Below are positions 11,572 to 23,943 of a stretch of 64,000 bases of DNA, in pieces (position 1 is the stretch's first letter; every line of letters begins with the position of its first letter). The notes under the pieces were generated by a model. The model worked only from the letters and a program-made list of their open reading frames with translations. It was not told the DNA's origin and made no database searches. This stretch comes from Schistocerca nitens (lineage: Eukaryota; Arthropoda; Insecta; Orthoptera; Acrididae). Where the stretch lies: contig NC_064614.1 in assembly GCF_023898315.1 (NCBI RefSeq), positions 378,447,348 through 378,511,347 of the forward strand, given 5' to 3'. Position numbers and translations under genes: made by a program.

Positions 11572-11796
11572 CCGCCCCCGGTAGCTGAGTGGTCACCGCG
11601 ACGGAATGTCAATCCTAAGGGCCAGGGTTCGATTCCCGGCTGAATCGGAGATTTTCTCCGCTCAGGGACTGGGTGTTGTGTTGTCTTCATCATCATCATT
11701 CCACCCCCATCGACGCGCAAGTCGCCGAAGTGGCGTCCAATCGAAAGACTTGCATCCGGCGAACGGTCTACCCGACGGGAGGCCCTAGTCACACAT
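11572..11796 (+). mobile_element. SINE, tRNA-Asp-like head
   Basis: The head has A box GGTAGCTGAGTGGTCACCG and B box GGGTTCGATTCCC. Between them an anticodon-like stem GGA/TCC encloses the loop ATGTCAA, whose central triplet GTC fits Asp. The body continues with GAGATTTTCTCCGCTCAGGG, GGGTTGTGTTGTC and (ATC)n, and ends near GGGAGGCCCTAGTCACACAT. A second copy in reverse is at 40984-41245. Confidence 0.85.
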
Positions 11797-12246
11797 ATAT
11801 AACACCACATATTTTGCCTAGTAGTATTTGTTTTTTCTTCATAAAACGTGTTTGTGTAATAATTATTACGAGGAGCATTCAATAAGTAACGCAGCACATA
11901 TTTTTCGTTTAAGCAGGCTTGTTTTATTCAGGATTCCAATACATCATATTATTCGCCACTCTTTTGGCTACAAAAACCGATTTTTCAACACAATCTCCGG
12001 TCAAGGCCCCGGACTTTCTCTATCTGTATGCTCGCATGGTATCATTCTACTGGTCGACGTCTGAGACAACGTCTTGCTACATGAGTAACCTCCCCTTAAT
12101 CCACGTACTGTTTCCCGCGGAGTGCATCCTTCTTCATTGGACCAAACAGATGAAAGTTGCATGGTGCGAGATCCGAGCTGTAGAGTGGATGACGAAGAAC
12201 AGTCTAACGAAGGTTTTTGAACTCCTGTCGTGTGTACAGACTTGTG

Positions 12247-12480
12247 TCAGACCTTCCCTTGGAGTAGTTCACTTTTGTGGCCGCAAACTTGCTTAAGCCG
12301 ATTTTCTTTTTTTCTTTTTTTTTCTTTTCTTTTTTTTAGATTTTCGGAAAGTAGCGCTAAATACTCCAGAGTTGGCTGTTGCAGAATGAGGGAGTTCATC
12401 AAACAAATTAACCCCTCTGAGTCCCAGAAGTCCGTCGCCATGACTTTATCGCCTGAGGGTGAAGCTTTGAACTTTTTCAC
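12247..12480 (-). pseudogene. mariner transposase remnant
   Basis: A 77-residue open piece of the transposase in the element at 11869-13328. Its start, MKKFKASPSGDKVMATDFWD, corresponds to the mariner segment just after the first catalytic Asp block. The rest dissolves into lysine- and glutamate-rich translation of the pyrimidine tract at 12299-12340, so it is not a functional protein. Stops and shifts lie on both sides. Confidence 0.7.
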
Positions 12481-13029
12481 GCAGGAGAGACTGTGTGGCG
12501 CTAGTCCAGGGGATACTGTTTTGTCTCCAGTTCGAAGTGATGGACCAATGTTTCATCGACTGTAACGATACTCGACAAAAAATTGCCACGATCAGCCTCG
12601 TAAAGCGCAAGCAATTCTGGAAGATTGTGTCAGCACTACCAACAGAGGCGTCCAGTCATGCAGCGAGGTCTCTGATTGTGGTCAGTCGATCACCTGGAAT
12701 GGGAGTGTCCGCACGTTCCAACATTCCAGGAGTACAGCAGTACAGCTGTGTGTGACTGGCAGACATGCGGAAAATCGGACAGATTTGTGCGACCTTACTG
12801 CGATGATGACAGACGCCTCCCTAACGACTCACCGTGCTTTTGTTAACTGCCAGGTCTCCGAAGACATTCTTCAAGCGCCTATGAATATCTACGATGCTCT
12901 AGTTTCCCTTTAAAAGAAACTGAGTTCTCTGCTTGGAACACAAATCCGTTACAGACGATATTTTGAAGGCCACGTATAGCGCCGCCACCTATCGGAACTC
13001 CATGAAGCAATAGATTGGAATATTTCATG

Positions 13030-13233
13030 GGCCGGCCGAAGTGGCCGTGCGTTTCTGGGCGCTGCAGTCTGGAACAGCGAGGCCGCTACGGTCGCAGGTT
13101 CGAATCCTGCCTCGGACATGGATGTGTGTGATGTCCTTAGGTTAGTTAGGTTTAACTAGTTCTAAGTTCTAGGGGACTAATGACCTCAGAAGTTGAGTCC
13201 CATAGTGCTCAGAGCCATTTGAACTATTTTTTT
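13030..13233 (+). mobile_element. SINE, class-II-tRNA head, with 12-bp target duplication
   Basis: Complete SINE (GGCCGGCCGAAGTGGCCG start, B box GGTTCGAATCCTG, end GAGCCATTTGAAC plus T run) flanked by perfect GAATATTTCATG copies at 13018-13029 and 13234-13245. It sits inside the mariner near its upstream end and is therefore younger than the mariner insertion. Confidence 0.95.
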
Positions 13234-13344
13234 GAATATTTCATGATGCCGCACTACGAATTTCGCACTTTTTTCAGTCTAAATTGGCCGAGAAAAAGAG
13301 TTTTGTATCACTTACTGAACGCCCCTCGTATTCCAAAAGTGGAT

Positions 13345-13348
13345 GTAT

Positions 13349-13397
<49 letters not shown>
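13345..13397. repeat. (GT)n microsatellite
   Basis: About 53 bp of GT dinucleotides with one interruption. It lies 15 bp beyond the mariner end and is followed by a CACATCTTCTCCTAAACC-type dispersed repeat. Apparent open frames across it are artefacts. Confidence 0.95.
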
Positions 13398-13814
13398 CCA
13401 CATCTTCTCCTAAACCATTTGACCGATTCCAGACAACCCCGGTGCACATAACCCTCACTGCCAAGTAACAATCGATGTCGGGGTAAGAACCATCTACTTA
13501 TCATAGTTCAGGAGAATGGTCCCATAAATAGCGTCATACATTCAAATTTATTACTTTTTTTTTTCTTTAATTTTAAATTCAGTGCATTAATGCGATCTTA
13601 GTAAATGAGTGTTTGTAAAATGATTCTTTCCTATATCGTTCATTAAAAAAACGACGATCATTCCACTTGGGACCTGTGGAAGGTACATTAGCTTATTTGT
13701 TTCAGTTGTAAATGTGTGTCATGTATTATTGTTTATCTGACATGTTCTACATCCTCTAGGACCTTCTCACTACGGATCAATTGGAATGAAAGTTAAAGTA
13801 ACCTAATATAGCCT

Positions 13815-14150
13815 AATCTGTGCTACCAACTCCATTGGCAATAAATTTCACAGACAGTATGCGGGTATCTTGCTAAATGCACCTACAAAATGATGTCATG
13901 GTACCACACATATTTCAAAAGATATGACGTCATAAACACTGAGATGCATAACAAATTGGGGCGTTATGCACAACGTTTAAATTTATTACTTCTTTGCTAC
14001 TAACTATTGGCAACACAATTAGCAGAGAGTACCCAGAAATGCCGCTGAGTGTACCTACACAAATATGTCACTGCACGACACATATTTCAAGTGATAGGAC
14101 GTCATAAACACTGCGATGCGTGAACAAATACCGCAATATGGATGAAGTTT
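13815..14150. repeat. Imperfect tandem repeat, about 170-bp unit, two copies
   Basis: Units at about 13815-13984 and 13985-14150 share CTACYAACT.CATTGGCAA-type starts, the block CACATATTTCAA.(A/T)GATA.GACGTC, ATAAACACTG.GATGC and AACAAAT. A related fragment with GCGTCATACATTCAAATTTA lies near 13528. Satellite-like or a duplicated dispersed repeat; non-coding. Confidence 0.65.
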
Positions 14151-14929
14151 TAATACATATATTATTTATTACTAATACAGCCATACAGTCGAATTAACAT
14201 ACGGAAATCCCTGCCATCTAGAAGCGCTTCTGACAGCTTTTAACTGCGAAGCCCATACGGCTGTAGGCGAAAACAATCGCTGTTGACAGGGCTATGAAGA
14301 GACGTTGCCATACAGATGTTTACAAAACCGCATTGTAGACACACGAAGCAGCTGCGCCCGGCCTACTGTCCTAAATATTGAACTACAGACATGGTTATTT
14401 CTTTGTTGTCCCTTCTGATAGAAAATTGGCAGAACGAATGACCCACCAATACCAGGTTCGTCAGACAGTTAGCAATAAAAATTACTTCTAATATACTGTG
14501 AAAAAGATAATAGTTTATGAAAATAACATAATTTTTTCTGTGGGTACACTCTCCAACGATGAGAAATTAACCGTGCTTTTCCATTTTTATCGAACAGTTT
14601 AAACTTCGTAAAACTTCGTTGTCAGCTCGGCTTAGTTTGAGCGAAAAAAAAAACAGCAAAGGGTCAAACATAAGAAGCCCACAATATTTGTCAGCTCCAA
14701 AGAGCTCGTAGCGATGGACGACGTATGAGGAACTCCCGAACGATTCCAGATACAAACTAAAGTACTCATCCCTAATTTTGACATAGATTATGTAATTCAT
14801 ACCGATCAATTCCTATAGTAGTCGGTGTTAGAGCTGCAGCTCTTTTAGGCTGAATTCAGTTGATAGGCGTACCTGCCTAAAGGAAGTCCCTCTAACTAAG
14901 GGCTCACCTTCAGAGTAACCTTCCAAGTA
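14151..14929. other. Unassigned sequence
   Basis: No gene recognised. About 14210-14360 is more GC-rich and may be a decayed repeat. Confidence 0.35.
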
Positions 14930-15880
14930 GAAAAGGAATTAGCATATTTCATCAAAGTATAAGAGATATTAGAAATAAACTTAAAGAACTGCTTATAGAT
15001 GTTGATTCTGAAATTATTGGTATGTCGGACCATCACTTAAATAATTTGACAATTCAGAGGCTTCCTTTACCAGGATACAGATTAGCTGGCTGTTTTTCAA
15101 GGAGTTCCTTGCGGGATGGGGGAGTGGCTATGTACAGTACGTAAAAAACATTATTCCATTTGAGTCCATAGTTGTGTCACTGCACTGCACTGAACAGATA
15201 TTTGAATATTGTGCCTGGGTATTTGAATTTAGTGAAACTGAACTTATAATCGTTTTTGTAGATCCCCTAACTCTAACTTCAGAGCATTTCTGCTCAAGCT
15301 AGAGAAGATTCTTGATTCACTTTGTAGGAAGTACCAGAAATTAGTTATGTGTGGTGACTGAAATATAAAATTTGTGTATGACGGTGCTAGAAAAAGGATA
15401 TTGGTAGAGCACCTAAATTCATATAATTTGATGCAGACTATGTTTTTTTCCAACTGAGGTGCAGGGGGACAAAAGCACAGGCATAGACAATGTTTTTATT
15501 CATTCCTCATTACTAGATGGGCATTCTGTTAGCAAAATGGTGAATGGCGTTACAGACCACGATGCACAAATTTTAACACTAAAAGGCTTTTGTACTCAAA
15601 CAAATGTCACATGTAATTACAAACTATGTAGGAAAGTTAATCCAACAGCAATAGAGAGTTTTTTAAACATTGTCAAGGAACAAGAGTGGCAGGATGTTTA
15701 CAGTTCCGATAACATAGATGATAAATATAATGCTTTAGTTATCACACTTCTCTTGCTCTGAGAGTTTCTTTCCATTTGAACATTATAAACGGGGTACTAG
15801 CAGTAATAGGCAGCCTGGATGGCTGACTGGTGGGATAAGGATATCATTTAGAACAAAGTGGGAACTATATAAAAAACGTT
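14930..15880 (+). pseudogene. Non-LTR retrotransposon endonuclease-domain fragment
   Basis: Apurinic-like endonuclease domain that nicks target DNA in Jockey-superfamily elements, read across several frames. Visible are a SIRDIRNKLKELL stretch near 14960, IGMSDHHLN near 15018, SSLRDGGVAMYS near 15102, VMCGD near 15345 (equivalent of the catalytic GDFN, followed by a stop), GIDNVFIHS near 15485 and VTDHDAQ near 15550 (equivalent of the catalytic SDH). An open segment of 100 codons runs 15459-15761. The linker toward RT ends abruptly near 15880, where a different element begins. Confidence 0.7.
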
Positions 15881-17268
15881 AGAAGATGAAGATGAAATGG
15901 GAGATATGATGATGCGTGAAGAATTTGGAAGAGCACTGAAAGACCTGAGTCGAAACAAGGCCCCGGGAGTAGACAACATTACATTAGAACTACTGACAGC
16001 CTTGGGAGAGCCAGTCCTGACAAAACTCAACCATCTGGTGAGCAAGATGTATGAGACACGCGAAATACCCTCAGACTTCAAGAAGAATATAATAATTCCA
16101 ATCCCAAAGAAAGCAGGTGTTGACTGACGTGAAAAACACCAAACTGTCAGTTTAAAAAGTGACAGCTGCAAAATACTAACGCGAATTCTTTACAGACGAA
16201 TGGAAAAACTGGTAGAAGCCGACCTCGGGGAAGATCAGTTTGGATTCCGTAGAAATGTTGGAACACTTGAGGCAATACTGACCCTACGACTTATCTTAGA
16301 AGAAAGATTAAGGAAAGGCAAACCTACATTTATAGCATTTGTAGACTTAGAGAAAGCTTTCGACAATGTTGACTTGAATACTCGCTTTCAAATTCTAAAG
16401 GTGGCAGGGGTAAAATACAGGGAGTGAAAGGTTATTGCAATTTGTACAGAAACCAAATGGCAGTTATAAGAGTCGACGGGCATGAAAGGGAAGCAGTAGT
16501 GGGGAAGGGAGTGAGACAGGGTTGTAGCCTCTCCCCGATGTCATTCAATCTGTATATTGAGCAACCAGTAAACGAAACAAAAGAAAAATTCGGGGTAGGT
16601 ATCAAAATCCAAGGAAAAGAAATAAAAACTTTGAGGTTCGCCGATGACATTGTAATTCTGTCTGAGACAGCAAAGGACTTGGAGGAGCAGTTGAACGGAA
16701 TGGACAGTGTCTTGAAAGGAGGATATAAGATGAACATCAACAAAACCAAAACGAGGATAATGAAATGTAGTCGAATTAAGACGGGTGATGCTGAGGGAAT
16801 TAGATTAGGAAATGTGACCCTTAAAGTCATAAAAGAGTTTTGCTATTTGGGGAGCAAAATAACTGATGATGGTCGAAGTAGAGAGGATATAAAATGTAGA
16901 CTGGCAATGGCAAGGAAAGCGTTTCTGTAGAAGAGAAATTTGTTAACATCGAGTATAGATTTAAGTGTCAGGAAGTCGTTTCTGAAAGTATTTGTATGGA
17001 GTGAAAAGTGGACGATACATAGTTTGGACAAGAAGAGATTAGAACCTTTCTAAATGTGGTGCTACCGAAGTATGCTGAAGATTAGATGGGTAGATCACAT
17101 AATTAATGAGGAGGTACTGAATAGAATTGGGGAGAAGAGGAGTTTGTGGCACAACTTCACGAGAAGAAGGGATCGGTTGGTAGGACATGTTCTGAGGCAT
17201 CAGGGGATCACCAATTTAGTATTGGAGGGCAGCGTGGATGGTAAAAATCGTAGAGGGAGACCAAGACT
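15881..17268 (+). pseudogene. RTE-like retrotransposon RT and C-terminal region
   Basis: Reverse transcriptase blocks follow one another: NKAPGVDNITLELL near 15955 (fingers), IIPIPKKAG near 16092, EDQFGFRRNVGT near 16228, FVDLEKAFD near 16337 (catalytic Asp, block A), VRQGCSLSPMSFNLYIE near 16512 (block B), LRFADDIVILS near 16632 (catalytic FADD), FCYLGSKIT near 16840 (thumb) and the MWCYRSMLKIRWVDH...RRDRLVGHVLRHQG carboxy region near 17053. Stops near 16125, 16427 and 16929 and a shift around 17040 break it. The endonuclease is missing, and the sequence ends at RGRPRLK where a Tc1-like TIR starts. Confidence 0.85.
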
Positions 17269-17269
17269 A

Positions 17270-18369
17270 AAGTCATAGGATACTCCTTTTACCACGCATA
17301 GTGCAGCACCTCGACGTGGCATGGCCCCAACAAGTCGTTGAAGGTCGTCTGCAGAAATGTTGAGCCATGATGCCTCTATAGCTGGCCATAATTTCCAAGG
17401 TGTTGTTAGTGTAGGATTTTGTATTTTGTGCACGAAACAACCTCTCGATCGATACATTTTCCACGTGATCCAAATCGCACGATATTATTGGTCAAGTCAT
17501 TCGCTCGAATTGTCCAAAATGTTCTTCAGACCAATCGCGAACAACTTTGGCCTGGTGACATGGCGCATTGTCATCCACAAAAATGCCATGGTTGTTTGAG
17601 TACATGAAGTCCGTAAATGGTTGCATATGGTCTCCAAGTAGCCGAACATAACCATTTATAGCCAATGATCTGTTCACTTGGACCAAAGGACCCCGTCCAT
17701 TCCATTAAATGCATTCCACACCATTATGGAGCACAGTGTCTTTTTGACAATCTAGGTCCATGGCTTAATGGGGTCTGAGCCTCACTCGAAGCCTAGCATC
17801 AGCTCTTAAGAACTGAAATCGGCGCTCACTTGACCAGGTCCACTGGGTTCCAACAGATGGGACTACGAGCCCAGGAGAGGCACTGCAGGCGCAGTCGTTC
17901 TGTTAGAAAAGACACTCGCGTCGGTGTCTGCTGCCATAGCCCATTAACACCAGTGGGCACTGCCCTAACGGATACGCTCATCGTACGACCCATATTGATT
18001 TCTGCGTTCATTCTATGCTGTGTTGCTTGTCTATTAGCACTGACAACTCTCCGCAAACACCGCTGCTTTAAGTCGTTAACTGAAGAGCACCAGCCACTAC
18101 GTTGTCCGTGGTGAGAGGTAATGCCAGAAATGTGGCATTCTCTGCACGCTCTTGACACTGTGGATCTTGGAATATTGAATTCCCTAACGATTTCCGAAAC
18201 AATGCCTCATGCATCAAGCTCCAACTAGCATTCACCTTTTCACGTGAATCACCAGAGTGCAAATGAAAGCTTCGCCGATGCACTGCTCTTTTATACCTTG
18301 TGTACGCGATACTACCGCCATCTGTATATGTGCATATAGTTATCCCATGACTTCCGTGACCTCAGTGTA
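17270..18369 (-). mobile_element. Tc1-like element with degraded transposase
   Basis: Terminal repeats AAGTCATAGGATAC (17270, slightly truncated) and, on the minus strand from 18369, TACACTGAGGTCACGGAAGT then CATGGGATAAC. Minus-strand remnants, read from 18280 down, are an N-terminal DNA-binding region (LPLTTDNVVAGALQLTT frame), a second region 18158-17826 with LKQRCLRRVVSANRQAT, the second catalytic Asp as FVDDNAPCHQAK near 17570, and the degraded third block near 17450 (RSPDMNPIEH is expected; only damaged residues are seen). Several frameshifts and stops make it dead. Same family as the split element at 34347-37672. Confidence 0.85.
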
Positions 18370-20633
18370 TAATCCATTAAAATCTATAGTTTTTGCTCCG
18401 CGTAAATTACGTATTCAATACACAGATCCGTTAACAGATGTGATTGTCCCCGTGTCAGATGCGGTAATGCGAACTGTCGCGCAACGGAATAACAATATGA
18501 AACATGAGATGTACCAGTCCACCAATAGACGAATGTGTTGCACTACCGACCCACCTCAATTAGCAAGTGGGAAAAATGAACACCTAATTTTTTCTTATTA
18601 TCATCATTGCCATTTCTCTTAATAGAAGTGGGAGACAACAGAATAGTTGGGCATTCAGAGGTGAACGTCAGACACTGAAATTTCTTGTAAGAAATGAAAA
18701 CCGCTTTCATTTTAATGATAGCCATCCCAGCTTCCTTATTATAGCTGTGAAACTCTCTTTCTTATTTTGTGGTAATGAAATACGAACTGATTTTTTAAAA
18801 ATGTTTTTAGATGTTCTCCATCCATCCTGCCCTGGAAGGTTCCCATACCGTGCAGCAATACTCGAGAAGAGTGCAGATAATCGTTATAGGCAGTCCGTAT
18901 AGTAGATTTGCTGCACCTTCGAAATATCCTGTCAGTACGACTCGGTCTTTGGTTAGCCATCTCCACAACATTTTCTGAGCGAAGCTGCTAATTTAAGTTG
19001 TTCGTATTTGAAATTCCTAGATTTTTATATTAATGATAACCTTGCAACCCTACCTCTTGCATGATTATTTGGATGGGGCTGTGCTACATGGTCGGGTACA
19101 AAGCTTTCTGAGCAAGTTTGTTTCTAATTTCTGATCATTGTTAGGTTCTATTGTTTAAGATAACGTACTGCTGCCTGCTGGGGCTGTTGATACCAGGCTA
19201 TTTTATTAGAATAGGCCTAGTTTGAAGAAAGCAATTAATGACGCAAAATGAGTTTCATAATCTCAGTTAATTACAGACGCATCGGATTACGCTCACAGAA
19301 GTTACCATGAACCAGTGCGATCAGTACCGGAGCGAGGGGAGGGCGGGGGGTAGCAATTTGTTCATGTTCGCAAGCTAACCACTCCATCAGCAACTCATGT
19401 CCCGTCATTACACTGAATTAGATTTCTTTACTCTGTTAAATTGTTCACTTTTCTCAGCTATTATTAATTATTAAAAATTTATGCGTTTATCATTTCAAGG
19501 GCAACACTTCATTCTTTAGCCGAAAAATATTTTATTACAGTATTAGCAATTTTTGTATCACGTTCATTTACACTTTCTGATGACCCATATAAATCTGCAT
19601 AACTGGCAGTACTGTTCACATGTGGGATTTCTTTTGGCCTCTTATGGGTATAATAAAATTACCTCTCGCTTTGGGGCAGTGGGAATGTTTTATTGCGTAT
19701 GATTTCTCATCCGCAAAGAACATCGTATCATTGAGTCAATGTACCTGCATTCCACAGCCTGTCAGGGTTGCACAAGGTAGTAATATTCACATTTGGTAGG
19801 CCATGTCACTCCCAAAGAAATCAACTAAAATATTCACTATAAATCATTAAAGTCACGCCTACTGAGCTTTTGTTTCCGCTGGAAACTGTTTAAAGTTAAG
19901 AAAAGACACAACAAACCCTATCTAATCAATATGTGCTACTTCTGAAAACTGGTGCGACACATGTGGTCACAGATCAAGCATAAAAGAAACGACGCTAAAT
20001 ACACAAAATATCACAGGAAAACTACTTTTTCCCAGTCTATACCCTTATAGCAAGTATTTAAGAATGATAATATCATGAAATTTTGTACGTTGAACCTCGT
20101 TTACAGAGTCATGACCAAATCGGAAAGGAATACCACAAAATTCCGAAAACGATTACATAAAAATATGCTAAGTAACTTTCTATTACTTATAGCAATGGTT
20201 ACACATCGACAAACACTCGAGAACTTTGAATTTCAGTTGCTTAAGGCTCACTTATACCTTTGGCGCGAAAGTGTACTCGGCAACAAGACAAGAAGAAATG
20301 GCAATTAAAATTAAATAAAATTCACAAAAATCGTAAAGAGAAATTCATTATATTGTCCTTTCTCTCAACAGATCAGATTTCAATTAGCAATATTCACCAA
20401 CAGAGGTGCAAAGCTAATGACCAACACCAAATTCAAATATTATATTACAGGTTGGGCTACCACAGCCAGAGTTCCATATGGAAAATAAGAGTTTTCGCAC
20501 TGGCTGTTAAAATTATTTTATTAAAAAGTCAGTACCGGTTTCACTCCAATGGTGATGCATCTTCCGGTGATAGCTTTTTTAAACAGCGATGGAGCGGCAC
20601 AGTGAATGCTTAGAGCCAAATCCCATCATTCAG
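18370..20633. other. Unassigned AT-rich sequence
   Basis: No gene recognised. The stretch 20460-20610 (CAGTACCGGTTTCACTCC, ATGCATCTTCCGGTGA) resembles a dispersed repeat with a GGTTTC...GATGCATCTTC motif, but its ends cannot be set. Confidence 0.4.
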
Positions 20634-20837
20634 CCGGCCGGGGTGGCCGAGCGGTTCTAGGCGCTACAGTCTGGAACCGCGGGACCGTTACTGTCGCAGG
20701 TTCGAATCCTGCCTCGGGCATGGATGTGTTTGATGTCCTTAGGTTAGTTAGATTAAAGTAGTTGTAAGTTCTAGGTGACTGATGACCTCAAAAGTTAAGT
20801 CCCATAGTGCTCAGAGCCATTTGAACCATTTTGAACC
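20634..20837 (+). mobile_element. SINE, class-II-tRNA head
   Basis: Starts GCCGGCCGGGGTGGCCGAGC, with B box GGTTCGAATCCTG and end GAGCCATTTGAACCATTTTG. The flanks ATCATTCA and ATCGTTCA may be a decayed target duplication. Confidence 0.9.
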
Positions 20838-22104
20838 AATCGTTCATCGTCAAGATTAAACCAACAGCGCAATAAAAGCGGTTGTCTATGACCTACTCTC
20901 CCAGAGCTCCATATATGCAGGAGTCATATAGCAACATCAGTGGGGAGCAAAACAGATTTCAACCTATTTATGAGCTGCAAGTCAAATCCTAGCCGTTTGT
21001 TCGTGAAGAGCCGACTGGCCGAAGCCTTTCTTTGCACCTATCTGGTCATGCCAGGCTAAGCTGCACCTTCCAGTCTACCGAGATGTCATGACCACATTGG
21101 CCGCTGGCTGTGGACAAGCGTAATTAACTTTCTGCACATTACGAGACAAGCAGGTGCGGCTGGGACATGGCATTCTAACTGAAATTCCACCCCTGACATA
21201 AGTCCCTGGTTTAAGAAATCCCCTTTACTCAACCTGAGGTAGGGATGTTGTTGTCCATACACTTCTCATTACTCACACAAAATGTAGATTTCTCCTTTTT
21301 ATGGGACTTATTTTCGAAGACAGAAGAAATAAGAGCATACATGCATTTCACATCGCTGAAGTATCGTGACTTGTTATGAAAATCCTACACAGCAGTATGG
21401 CGCAGGCTACATTTCCTCTAAGTATTTTCTCATCCAGTAATAAAAATCTGATATTATCAGTTTATTATTTGATACACCATGCATCACAGGACTAGAACAC
21501 TAAACCCAATTAAGGCTGATATCAGAGTACTAAGATCACGTTCTGCCTCTGTCACAGGATGCCTCACCACTTTCAAACTCTCTTATGGTACTCAGATGCC
21601 TCTTCTCTTACAAATTCTTTGGAGGCAGTCAAATAGCAGCACAGAGGAGCTGTAAATATCATGTTAATACTATGTATAATTTGATAAATTCCGTAATGCA
21701 GGAGCTTTTATGACGAAGACATCTCTCCCAGTGTAGGTGGGAGCCTGAAATTTCGTTTTTTTTTTTTTTCGTGCAGTCGGATTATGTTTTCCAGGTAACC
21801 ATGCAGACACTTCTTTGATGTCTCTGGGATCTTCCTACATGCTAGGTTTAAACTTCCTCCAATACCAAAATGGGTGCTAATCATTTTCATATAGTTGAAG
21901 ATTTCAGATGCTAAGTACATTCTGCCTGTTGGTTACCTTCTCATGATGGTGGAAGTAATTCACTTAAAATTCTGGTATACTGCTCCCAAACTAACTCTGC
22001 TGAGACCTGTTGGTGTATGGAAGCAGTAGGATGTCTTACTCTTTTTCCCACCGCTATGTTGTCTCCACGCCCATCCCCACCATCACCACTGATGCATGTG
22101 GTGG
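20838..22104. other. Unassigned sequence
   Basis: No gene or repeat recognised. A run of 18 T lies near 21756-21773. Confidence 0.4.
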
Positions 22105-22312
22105 TTTTAATCGACGCTTTTTATGCGGTTTTTGGCCTCAGGACAATTACAAACCGATGTGATTGATGCTTTTTATGGAATTTTTGCCCTCAGATCAACT
22201 AAAAACCGATGTGATTGACGCTTTTTATGCGGGTTTTGGCCTCAGGACAATTAAAAACCGACGTAAGTGATGTTTTTATGCGGACTTTCGGCTTCAGGAC
22301 AATTAAAAACCA
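22105..22312. repeat. 52-bp minisatellite, about four copies
   Basis: Four consecutive units share GA(C/T)GCTTTTTATGCGG, then (T)TTGGCCTCAGGACAATTA and AAAACCGATGTGATT, with substitutions and small indels. Unit length is 52 bp in the second and third copies. Non-coding. Confidence 0.85.
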
Positions 22313-22640
22313 ATTTTTCCCATCTGATGTGATATGACCTTGCCGTGGTGGATGGGCTTATGTTACTAACAGTATCACACCTGTACACCCATGCACACTG
22401 AGTAGTACAGTTTAATTAATGTCAAACGTACACTTTGGGCATTGTCGCATGATTCATTTGTCATTTGTAGTGGACCACTATTAAATTATGATGCTTACAG
22501 TGCCATCAATTACTACATTTTGTAGCTATTTATTTTTCTTCTTCCATACGTTTTACTCCTTCTCCGATAATATTCCGCTGCAATTTAATGTCATTCCGAC
22601 AGGTGGTGTTATTTCTACAGCGGTTTGAAAGTTTAATTAT
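22313..22640. other. Unassigned sequence
   Basis: No recognised feature. The Gypsy pol remnant starts just beyond it. Confidence 0.35.
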
Positions 22641-22929
22641 AATTGCAAAAATAACCTGATTGGAGATGCGTTGACAAGGATGCTGGAAGGTTTAGAAGAG
22701 TATGTATGTGTTGGGGAAGCAGAAGATGAACTTCAGTTTTGTTAATAAAGGATACAGCACGCTGAAGATATTATTTATATTTATGTAAGAACATGGCGGA
22801 ATTACAAAAGCAGGATCCGCGTTGGAATAACATGAAATGGCTGCTGGAACAAAAGAGCGACGCCAGTCTGGCAGAATACTTCAAGTAATGAGTATTGTTC
22901 CACAGGAGGAGTGAAAAGTCGAAAAACTG

Positions 22930-22988
<59 letters not shown>

Positions 22989-23013
22989 TGTGTGTGTGTG
23001 TGTTTGTGTGTGT
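22930..23013. repeat. Compound (GT)n(GA)n(GT)n microsatellite
   Basis: 84 bp of GT, then GA, then GT repeats lying within the decayed pol linker of the Gypsy remnant. It expanded after the element lost function or was inserted there. Confidence 0.95.
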
Positions 23014-23943
23014 ACCCGATGATAGAGTAGAAGATCTCGTGTAGTATAAGCATTTAGCATGGGGCCACTTCGGTGCCTTTAAGTGTGCGACGAAGATTAG
23101 GCGATATTACTACATACCTAATGGTGAAAGGAGAATAGCCAGGATATGGAGGTCATGTGATTTGTGCCAAAGATCGAAGAATAATCATCAAGTTAGAAAA
23201 GGGTGGTTGAATCCGATTATACCTGACAGGCCACTTTCTTTGGTATCAGTTGATGTTTGTGGCCCTCTTCCGAAATCGAGGGGTGACTGCAAATATGTCG
23301 TTGCCTTTTTAGATGTATTCAGGAAGTACGTGAAATTATACACGGTAAACGCCGCAACGAGTTAAACCATAGCGAGAAAGCTAATACAGGAATACATTCC
23401 AAATGTAGGAAAACCAGAGGTGGTGGTATCTGACAATGCTTCTACCTTCAGAAGTTTTACCTGGCGGAGAGCACTGTCAGAAGCAAAAATTACACCGGTC
23501 CTTATCTCATGTTACAATCCACAAGGGAGACCGGTAGCGAGAATATTTAAAGAATTAAATCATTTTATCCAGACATACTGTCCGGAAAAACAGTCGAGAT
23601 GGATTTATTATTGGGTGTATTCAAGAGTACTGTAAGCAACTTACCGCACACGACGAAAGAATTTACACTGGCCGAAATAATGTTCAATAAGCTAGAGAAG
23701 AATGAGTGAGTGAGCTCTTTACCAAGACGTGCTGAAGAAGAGCAAGAATTGCAATCAAAACTGCGAGATGCGATAGTGAACACTACTGAACAAGCATGGA
23801 AAAAGAAAATGAAGTTTGACAAGAATTTAAAGAGAGTATCTGAATACAAGATCGGAAAAAAGTTTTATTGAGGACATACCCTCAGTCTTCATTATTAAAG
23901 AAGAAGAACAGGAAGTGGCAAAGACTTTATACAGGGCCATATA

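Larger units (their letters stand above)
11869..13328 (-). mobile_element. Full-length mariner-like element with TIRs, interrupted by a SINE
   Basis: Imperfect terminal inverted repeats begin CGAGGAGCATTCAATAAGT at 11869 and, on the other strand from 13328, CGAGGGGCGTTCAGTAAGT. TA flanks both ends (11867-11868 and 13329-13330), the mariner target duplication. Without the 216 bp of SINE plus duplication the element is about 1.24 kb, the usual mariner size. Minus-strand coding remnants include KKFKASPSGDKVMATDFWDS near 12425-12480. A poly-pyrimidine tract at 12299-12340 replaces coding sequence. The transposase is not open, so the copy is dead but structurally complete. Confidence 0.9.
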
